Shown in pieces: positions 1-4,587 of a DNA stretch of 6,329 nt. The number at the start of each line of letters is the position of its first letter. Position 1 is the stretch's first letter. The notes under the pieces were generated by a model. The model saw only the letters and a program-made list of their open reading frames with translations, made no database searches and had not been told where the DNA came from. Source of the DNA: Peptococcaceae bacterium (GTDB taxonomy: Bacteria > Bacillota > Peptococcia > Peptococcales > Peptococcaceae); contig JAGARS010000216.1 in NCBI GenBank assembly GCA_017622155.1, positions 1 through 6,329 of the forward strand, given 5' to 3'. A program made the position numbers and the translations under genes.

Positions 1-89
1 GCTGCCAAACTTCTGATTTCCTGTGCCATCTGCACATCGCGCAACACGCTGATTTCATCCGCTGCAATATGTTCCGTTGCTCCGCTCAT
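1..89 (-). CDS. 5' end of an unrecognised gene, cut by the window edge
   Basis: An open frame begins with ATG at 89-87 on the minus strand and stays open for 29 codons to the left edge. The visible N-terminus reads MSGATEHIAADEISVLRDVQ, then MAQEIRSLA. A GAGGTGG Shine-Dalgarno-like stretch (100-94) lies just upstream and an AT-rich promoter-like region lies before that, which supports a genuine start. The peptide is acidic and probably helical, with no signal peptide or membrane segment in the part seen. I do not recognise the family, and 29 residues are too few to assign one. It reads in the same direction as the phosphodiesterase-like gene at 266-2320 but is separated from it by a strong terminator, so it is probably a separate transcription unit. 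Confidence 0.6.
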   Translation of the reverse strand, partial: MSGATEHIAADEISVLRDVQMAQEIRSLA

Positions 90-120
90 GCTCCCACCTC
101 ATTTCGTTTTATATTCTATG

Positions 121-148
121 TATATATCATAATCTCTTTTACAAACAA
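121..148 (-). promoter_or_regulatory. candidate promoter of the left-edge gene
   Basis: On the minus strand, TTGTTT (148-143) and TATATA (126-121) are 16 bp apart. The -10 hexamer is preceded by TG one base away, giving an extended -10 element. The predicted start point would be near 114, leaving a leader of about 25 bases that includes the GAGGTGG ribosome binding site. The region is AT-rich, so chance matches are easy. The position directly before a start codon is the main support. Confidence 0.4.
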
Positions 149-176
149 AAACAACTCAAACAAAACAATAGTAATG

Positions 177-215
177 CAAAACAACAAGGTATCTGCGGTC
201 GAAACCGCAGATACC
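177..215 (-). terminator. intrinsic terminator of the phosphodiesterase-like gene at 266-2320
   Basis: A perfect 12-bp inverted repeat (arms 188-199 and 204-215) encloses a four-base loop. Read on the minus strand the loop is TTCG, the very stable UUCG tetraloop. It is followed by a T-rich run (TTGTTGTTTTG, 187-177). The stem begins 50 bases beyond the stop codon of the minus-strand enzyme gene. Read on the plus strand the stem is not followed by T's, so it should act only on leftward transcription. Confidence 0.9.
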
Positions 216-252
216 TGATGCAGCTTTATAAAAATGCACGCATTTTGTCTTT

Positions 253-280
253 TAGCAACTGTAAACTAGCAGCTGTAAAC
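253..280 (-). repeat. imperfect 14-bp tandem duplication across the stop codon
   Basis: Minus-strand bases 280-267 read GTTTACAGCTGCTA and bases 266-253 read GTTTACAGTTGCTA, two adjacent 14-bp copies with one mismatch. The first copy carries the last four codons of the enzyme (V-Y-S-C) and the first two bases of its TAG stop. The second copy, in its own frame, would also read V-Y-S-C followed by TAA. The duplication therefore appears to have left the C-terminus unchanged. Confidence 0.75.
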
Positions 281-2320
281 CAGTTCTTTTGCCATAATCT
301 GATATACAGGAGCGCCTTCACACTGTGCAGGCATTCTTACGCCCAGCATAGCAGCCATAGTAGGTGCTACGTCCTGCTGACGAATCATACGATCGGTATA
401 GAAGCCGTGTTTTACACCTTCGCCGGAAGCAAAGAAGATTGGGGATACGGAAGTATCGCATTCACCGGTGGAGGTTGGCAGACTGTCATCATGGTCATGT
501 TCATAGCCTTCTGCCATGCAGTAAATAATATCACCGCAATCCGGATATTCAGCACCCAGACCAACCAGTACAGCATCTTTGCGGCGCAGCGCAAACGCAA
601 TGATTCTCTGACCGGTGATAGGGTCTTTGTGACCATACAGCGCAGTCATAATTTCTTCTTCCAGCTGATACTGATCTTTCGGATCAACGATACCATGATC
701 GGTTCTGCCTTTCAGGTTCAGGTAAATATGCATTTCACGGTTTGCAACGGCTTTGGTATTCGCCCAGTCAACTTCTTTCAGTTTGTTGCCGTTTTCATCG
801 GTTTTCAGTTTCAGGAAGCCTAACTCTTCCATCAGCTGGCAGTTCATACCCATATCGCCTAAACCGCGGATACCGTGTGTTGGGCAAACCTGTGCATGGT
901 CAGATACTACCATAATGGTCCAGCCTTCGTCCAGCAGATGAACGAATTTGCCCAGATAGCGGTCAACCTGTGTATATACAGCCTGCATTACTTCTTCATA
1001 ATCTTCTTTGGTGGTACCGTTGTGACCTTTTTCCATGAAACGGATAAACATATGTTTTGTTAAGTCAGGAGCATGGAAATGAGACAGTACTACTTCTGCA
1101 CCTTTCTGTTCCATCATGTACAGCAGGGATGCGCTCTGCCATTCCATTGTATGTTCCCAACAAGCGTTTGTGCAGTTTAACAATAATTCTTTGTTACCGC
1201 CGCCCAGTGTGGAAGTTGGAGGCGGGAAGCCCACGTTGTCCAGAATTTCCTGATACAGGCTCTGTGGATGCCACATCATATGCATATTCATATCCATAGA
1301 AGCGGAAACCCACATTCTCACGAAGGAACCGTCTTCTTTCAGTTCCAGTACACGCATATCACGGTTTGCAGGGATTGGATTTTCACGTTTGATTGCATCA
1401 TCAATGTAATCACGTACGTACTCACCGTTTTTGATTACTACCAGTGGTTCTACGGATTTTTTGTTTTTGTAGATAGCAACACGGTCATATTTCCCTTCTT
1501 CATTCTGCAGAATCAGAGAAGGACGACGAATCAGACCGCCGGATAATAACATGGTAAATTCTTTTGCACCTGCAGGAGCTTCTGCCCATTTATCATCAGC
1601 ATCTTTGATTGGAGAATAACCAACGTCGATTGGGAAGTCGATGTAACCGCCCTGCCCGTTTACATGCGGGTCAATGATATACTGTCTGAAGCCCGGGCTT
1701 TTTGCTACCATTTCAGGGTCGTATGCAGCACCCCAGGAAGAACCTGCACTTACGTCATCTTCCTGTTCATCTAAACCGGTAATTACGCAAGGTACTTTAC
1801 TACCATTCGCTTCACCGGAACGGAACGCAACACGTTCGTTGTCAACGCTGGCGATAAACAGATATTCACCGTCAACCTGCGCTGTACTCATATTAACACT
1901 GCCAGGAGAGCTGCCGTCTACTACAGTCAGATTTGGGCTGTCAGAAGATGGAGGCCAAGCGGAACCAGGCCAGTGCCATACCAATGTGTTGTAACCTGCT
2001 TCTGCAGTTACGTTCCAGATCTGCTCTGCTTTACATCTGCGAGAATCCAGGTTCATGTTGATCATATCCAGGTCGCCGCCCAGACGATAGAAAGATGTGA
2101 TACCGTGTACCTGCGGTGTGCAGCCGCAAGCCATTGTGGTCCACTGCGGAGGAGTAACGGTTGGCATACAGCCAAGCATTACCAGGTCCTGACGTGCAGC
2201 ACCTTTTTCCAGCATTTTTTTTGCGTTTGGCATGATACCCATGTCCACGTATTTACGTGTTAATTTCGGGTCCATTGCGTCAACGCCGCATACAAAGATT
2301 TTGGATGTTAAGTTACCCAT
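266..2320 (-). CDS. alkaline phosphatase superfamily enzyme, type I phosphodiesterase-like (PDE1)
   Basis: This is a complete 684-residue metal-dependent hydrolase, probably cleaving a phosphate, phosphonate or sulfate ester; the substrate is unknown. What is seen: GVDAMDP near residue 12 supplies the first metal-ligand Asp (D14). PTVTPPQW with T56 as likely nucleophile is followed by HGI at 72-74, the usual N-terminal signature of the phosphodiesterase family. D419 and H423 (SHFHAPDLTKH) and D474-H475 (VSDHA) match the C-terminal metal ligands. About 340 residues separate the two halves, a large insertion or cap. The C-terminal part (FFASGEGVKHG, then DVAPTMAAMLGV) is typical of the superfamily. 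The last His ligand is not in its usual place; H608 or H610 may serve. There is no signal peptide, so it is probably cytoplasmic. I chose the ATG at 2320 over the in-frame ATG at 2347 because AAGGAGG sits 8 bases before it and the 2347 start would span that site. It is transcribed divergently from the LysR pair and has its own terminator. The paralogue starts at 4588. Confidence 0.9.
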   Translation of the reverse strand: MGNLTSKIFVCGVDAMDPKLTRKYVDMGIMPNAKKMLEKGAARQDLVMLGCMPTVTPPQWTTMACGCTPQVHGITSFYRLGGDLDMINMNLDSRRCKAEQIWNVTAEAGYNTLVWHWPGSAWPPSSDSPNLTVVDGSSPGSVNMSTAQVDGEYLFIASVDNERVAFRSGEANGSKVPCVITGLDEQEDDVSAGSSWGAAYDPEMVAKSPGFRQYIIDPHVNGQGGYIDFPIDVGYSPIKDADDKWAEAPAGAKEFTMLLSGGLIRRPSLILQNEEGKYDRVAIYKNKKSVEPLVVIKNGEYVRDYIDDAIKRENPIPANRDMRVLELKEDGSFVRMWVSASMDMNMHMMWHPQSLYQEILDNVGFPPPTSTLGGGNKELLLNCTNACWEHTMEWQSASLLYMMEQKGAEVVLSHFHAPDLTKHMFIRFMEKGHNGTTKEDYEEVMQAVYTQVDRYLGKFVHLLDEGWTIMVVSDHAQVCPTHGIRGLGDMGMNCQLMEELGFLKLKTDENGNKLKEVDWANTKAVANREMHIYLNLKGRTDHGIVDPKDQYQLEEEIMTALYGHKDPITGQRIIAFALRRKDAVLVGLGAEYPDCGDIIYCMAEGYEHDHDDSLPTSTGECDTSVSPIFFASGEGVKHGFYTDRMIRQQDVAPTMAAMLGVRMPAQCEGAPVYQIMAKELVYSC

Positions 2321-2328
2321 TTGAGGTT

Positions 2329-2335
2329 CCTCCTT
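2329..2335 (-). promoter_or_regulatory. ribosome binding site deciding the PDE1 start
   Basis: AAGGAGG on the minus strand lies 8 bases before the ATG at 2320-2318. It falls inside the reading frame that would begin at the alternative ATG (2347), which has no comparable site before it. The shorter protein, starting MGNLTSK, is therefore preferred. Confidence 0.85.
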
Positions 2336-2369
2336 AAATATAATCATTCAAAATTAGGACTAAAGGTTC

Positions 2370-2381
2370 GGCATAGATGCC
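2370..2381. promoter_or_regulatory. short palindrome in the PDE1 leader
   Basis: GGCAT-AG-ATGCC is a 12-bp palindrome with 5-bp arms, 50 to 61 bases before the PDE1 start codon. An overlapping pair, AAAGG (2362-2366) and CCTTT (2380-2384), adds further symmetry. With the predicted PDE1 start point near 2386, it would lie at the very beginning of the transcript. It could be an operator or a small 5' stem-loop. It does not resemble the GTTACA half-sites upstream. Confidence 0.35.
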
Positions 2382-2392
2382 TTTCACCACAT

Positions 2393-2421
2393 AAATTAAC
2401 ACAAAAGCCCAATGATGTCTA
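2393..2421 (-). promoter_or_regulatory. candidate weak, activator-dependent promoter of PDE1
   Basis: On the minus strand TAGACA (2421-2416, five of six matches to TTGACA) is followed after 17 bp by TAATTT (2398-2393, only three of six matches to TATAAT). No better promoter is visible between here and the ribosome binding site. A good -35 with a poor -10 fits a promoter that needs an activator. The predicted start point would be near 2386, giving a leader of about 65 bases. Confidence 0.4.
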
Positions 2422-2480
2422 ACGCTTCTTTTCACCCTCGTTACAACAAACACGTGTAACAATTTATTTTTTTCGTTACA
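2420..2480. promoter_or_regulatory. array of alternating GTTACA-type half-sites, probable LysR operator
   Basis: Four related half-sites alternate in orientation: TAACG (2420-2424), CGTTACA (2439-2445), TGTAAC (2455-2460) and CGTTACA (2474-2480). The two central ones form a perfect dyad, GTTACA-N9-TGTAAC, centred at 2450. The array fills the space between the candidate PDE1 -35 and the LysR -35. The dyad centre is about 64 bp upstream of the predicted PDE1 start point, near the -65 position at which LysR-family proteins usually bind their recognition site. A strict T-N11-A motif at the dyad centre is not present. Assignment to either LysR protein is inference. Confidence 0.55.
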
Positions 2481-2492
2481 CCTACATCCCTT

Positions 2493-2521
2493 TTGACAAC
2501 TATTAGCCATAATGGTATTAT
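2493..2521 (+). promoter_or_regulatory. sigma-70/sigma-A type promoter of the LysR operon
   Basis: A perfect TTGACA (2493-2498), a 17-bp spacer and TATTAT (2516-2521, five of six consensus matches) make a strong promoter. The predicted start point is near 2528, about 38 bases before the TTG start of the first regulator. The last GTTACA half-site ends 12 bases before the -35, so a protein bound to the array could also affect this promoter. Confidence 0.8.
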
Positions 2522-2550
2522 GGATATAAATCATCCGCCGTTGGCATATC

Positions 2551-2557
2551 AGGAGGT
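2551..2557 (+). promoter_or_regulatory. ribosome binding site deciding the TTG start
   Basis: AGGAGGT lies just before TTG at 2566-2568, with 9 bases between AGGAGG and the start. No ATG lies in frame at a workable distance, so this site is the evidence that translation starts at TTG. Confidence 0.85.
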
Positions 2558-2565
2558 GCATCATC

Positions 2566-3501
2566 TTGAAAATCGAGCATTTATATTATTTTCTGGTCAT
2601 TTCCAATACAAAATCCATCAATAAAGCCGCGCGAAAACTGTTCATTTCACAGCAGCATTTGAGCCGCATTGTGAACAGCCTGGAAGAAGATTTGAAGATT
2701 ACATTGCTCACACGCACTTCCACCGGTATTGAGCTGACTGAAAAAGGAAAAATCTTTTCCCGATATGCAGAAAAAATTGTAGATGATTACCGTGAAATGC
2801 AGAATTATTTTTATCTGGATGCACTGCCTGCACTGGAACAAAATGAAGATTTACAAGGAAGCTGCCGAATTGCGTTTCCGTTTTTCTTTTCCCTGTTTTT
2901 AAATGACTTTATCAAAGAACTGCACCAGATTCATCCGGGTATTACCATACGTTATTTCGAAGACTCTGGCGATTATTCCGCCCAAGCCTTGCGAGAATCT
3001 AATATGCTGCATGTAGTAGTAGAAGCCACTGAGCAAATTTCTGATTTACTTCACGAAAATTCTGGACTCATATCTTACTATATTGGTAATACCAGTGTAT
3101 CAGTATGTGTCAATCGCAATTCTTTGCTTGCTTCTAAGCCATGTGTCTCTCAGACAGATCTCGATGCTCAACTCGTTACCTGCTATCCGCAAAATACTAG
3201 CAATATGCTTCTCAAAAATGCGAACACGCTATTTGTATCGTCCAATATTTCTCAGCATCTAGACAGTGTTGTTAATAACAATTCTATCTGTATTGTGGCA
3301 TCCTACATTCAGCCAGGGATAGAACGATTATATCCTGATATTGTGCTACTCCCATTCGAAAAGCAATTTACCGTACCGATTTATATCGTGCATAATCGAG
3401 ATTTGCAATTGACTGATTCAGACAAGGCTGTAGTCCGATTTGCTGCGCAGTATATGCAAAAGCTGAACAGGGCTGCTACTTCGTTTAGGAAACATTCATA
3501 A
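2566..3501 (+). CDS. LysR-type transcriptional regulator, first of a tandem pair
   Basis: This 311-residue protein has the usual length and layout of the LysR family. Residues 1-60 form the winged helix-turn-helix: MKIEHLYYFLVISNTKSINK, then AARKLFISQQHLSRIVNSLE with the recognition helix near residues 28-39, then the wing ending TGIELTEKG. A linker helix covers roughly 61-90, and an effector-binding domain with two alpha/beta lobes runs from about 95 to 300. Translation starts at TTG (2566), which replaces Met on initiation and may lower output. It is divergent from PDE1, the standard arrangement of a LysR regulator with its target, and 21 bases upstream of a second LysR gene. Its strong promoter lies next to the GTTACA array. 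It probably activates PDE1 in response to a small ligand and may repress itself; this is inference. The ligand is unknown. Confidence 0.93.
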   Translation: MKIEHLYYFLVISNTKSINKAARKLFISQQHLSRIVNSLEEDLKITLLTRTSTGIELTEKGKIFSRYAEKIVDDYREMQNYFYLDALPALEQNEDLQGSCRIAFPFFFSLFLNDFIKELHQIHPGITIRYFEDSGDYSAQALRESNMLHVVVEATEQISDLLHENSGLISYYIGNTSVSVCVNRNSLLASKPCVSQTDLDAQLVTCYPQNTSNMLLKNANTLFVSSNISQHLDSVVNNNSICIVASYIQPGIERLYPDIVLLPFEKQFTVPIYIVHNRDLQLTDSDKAVVRFAAQYMQKLNRAATSFRKHS

Positions 3502-3522
3502 TTTTTTACAGGAGGGCACTCT

Positions 3523-4440
3523 ATGAAACTAGAATGGATTCGCTGCTTTTACGAAGTGGCGCAAACCGGTTCAATCTCAAAAGCCGCACAGAATTTATTT
3601 ATCACACAGCCTGCTGCTACCAAAATGATACATGCACTGGAATCAGAAGTGAATGAAACATTACTGCACCGCACCAGCAGCGGCGTACATCTAACGGAAC
3701 AAGGTATTATCTTTCTAAAATTCTGCCAACAGGTGCTGGCCTCTTATGAACAGTATTTATCGGAAAAGGATTTCTACAACGAAACCTCTGCTTACAGCGG
3801 TGTGCTGGAACTGGCTGTATCCTCCCTGCTCTTGCAGACATACTACGACGAAATCACAGGGCGCCTTGCCCATTGTTTTCCCAAACTGAAAATTCGCTTT
3901 ACCGAAGCCGGTGTAGACAACTACGAAAAAATCATTATGAACAATACCAATATTTGCGGGCTGATTATGGCATCAGCAGATATGTACAACAACACCGCTT
4001 CCCCAAACGCACCGCTGCAATCAGATAATCCTGCGCCACTGGTTTATCAGACTTTGCTGACCAGTCCTATTGTGCTGTGTGCATCCAAACATTCTAAATA
4101 CGCATCACTCACCGATGCACAGCTGGAGGAAAAGCTGCCATCAGAAGATATGGTAGCGATCTCAGGCGGCGGCAAACAAAATTTATACACCTATTATGAT
4201 GCCCATGATTTGTACACAACAAATCTGGATATCGTGCGCAAACGGCTGCTGTATAATGAAGATGCCTATGTTATGATGTCGGAATCTATTGCCTACAAAA
4301 AGCTGATTGATAAAGATATCATTCTGCTGAAAAAAACAAATCGAGAAGCGAGAATCAGTTTTCTGTATCATCAAAATTCAATTTATCCTGCAAACTTTCT
4401 GACACGCCTGGCGCAAGAACTGCAAATCGCTATATCATAA
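3523..4440 (+). CDS. LysR-type transcriptional regulator, second of a tandem pair
   Basis: This is a 305-residue LysR-family protein. The N-terminal helix-turn-helix (residues 1-60, MKLEWIRCFYEVAQTGSISK, then AAQNLFITQPAATKMIHALE) aligns without gaps to the first regulator; I count 26 identities in 60 positions. The effector domain (about 92-300) is much less alike, suggesting a different ligand. ATG at 3523 is preceded by AGGAGG 7 bases away. Only 21 bases separate it from the upstream gene and no promoter fits in that space, so the two should be co-transcribed. A terminator follows the stop codon, then a separate promoter for PDE2. The likely role is control of PDE2, of PDE1, or of both together with its partner; none of these is shown by the sequence. 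The GTTACA half-site does not recur exactly before PDE2. Confidence 0.93.
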   Translation: MKLEWIRCFYEVAQTGSISKAAQNLFITQPAATKMIHALESEVNETLLHRTSSGVHLTEQGIIFLKFCQQVLASYEQYLSEKDFYNETSAYSGVLELAVSSLLLQTYYDEITGRLAHCFPKLKIRFTEAGVDNYEKIIMNNTNICGLIMASADMYNNTASPNAPLQSDNPAPLVYQTLLTSPIVLCASKHSKYASLTDAQLEEKLPSEDMVAISGGGKQNLYTYYDAHDLYTTNLDIVRKRLLYNEDAYVMMSESIAYKKLIDKDIILLKKTNREARISFLYHQNSIYPANFLTRLAQELQIAIS

Positions 4441-4456
4441 TTGGATATCACGCCCA

Positions 4457-4492
4457 CCCATTCCATTTTGTTATGGGATGGGCTTTCTTTTT
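4457..4492 (+). terminator. intrinsic terminator of the LysR operon
   Basis: Arms 4457-4465 (CCCATTCCA) and 4474-4482 (TGGGATGGG) form a 9-bp stem with one T-G wobble and an 8-base loop, followed by C and then TTTCTTTTT. The stem starts 17 bases beyond the stop codon of the second regulator. It separates the regulator transcript from PDE2. Confidence 0.85.
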
Positions 4493-4506
4493 GTGAAAAG
4501 AGTTAT

Positions 4507-4535
4507 TTGCTGTTTGCTGTGATTCTATGTATAAT
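4507..4535 (+). promoter_or_regulatory. sigma-70/sigma-A type promoter of the second phosphodiesterase gene
   Basis: TTGCTG (4507-4512) and a perfect TATAAT (4530-4535) are exactly 17 bp apart. The predicted start point is near 4542, about 46 bases before the ATG at 4588. The -35 matches consensus at only three of six positions and lies inside a tandem TTTGCTG repeat (4506-4512 and 4513-4519). TGTAAT at 4541-4546, one base from the TGTAAC half-site seen upstream of PDE1, overlaps the likely start point but has no inverted partner. Confidence 0.65.
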
Positions 4536-4587
4536 AAACATGTAATAGATTTTTTTATTTATTCTATAATTTCAAGGAGGTAACTTT

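Noticed and set aside
231..246. Inverted repeat AAAATGC-AC-GCATTTT downstream of PDE1
   Set aside because: It is AT-rich with only a two-base loop and is far weaker than the 12-bp UUCG hairpin just beyond it. It is probably incidental.
77..823. A 248-codon plus-strand open frame
   Set aside because: It runs from the start of the left-edge gene, through the terminator hairpin, and antisense into PDE1. It has no ribosome binding site and its product is rich in Phe, Cys and His without any recognisable domain. It is the shadow of a conserved minus-strand gene.
2321..2347. Upstream ATG at 2347 as the start of PDE1
   Set aside because: The extra nine residues are encoded by the ribosome binding site itself, and homology with PDE2 begins after the downstream ATG at 2320.
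2450..2457. Perfect 8-bp palindrome ACACGTGT
   Set aside because: It is explained as the overlap of the spacer and one arm of the GTTACA-N9-TGTAAC dyad. I see no reason to treat it as a separate site.
2334..2564. A 76-codon minus-strand open frame in the divergent control region
   Set aside because: It overlaps the LysR promoter, the half-site array and the PDE1 leader, has no Shine-Dalgarno sequence before its ATG, and its product has no recognisable features.
4565..4570. A second perfect TATAAT before PDE2
   Set aside because: It sits only four bases before AAGGAGG, so a transcript from it would lack a usable ribosome binding site, and there is no -35 at the right distance.
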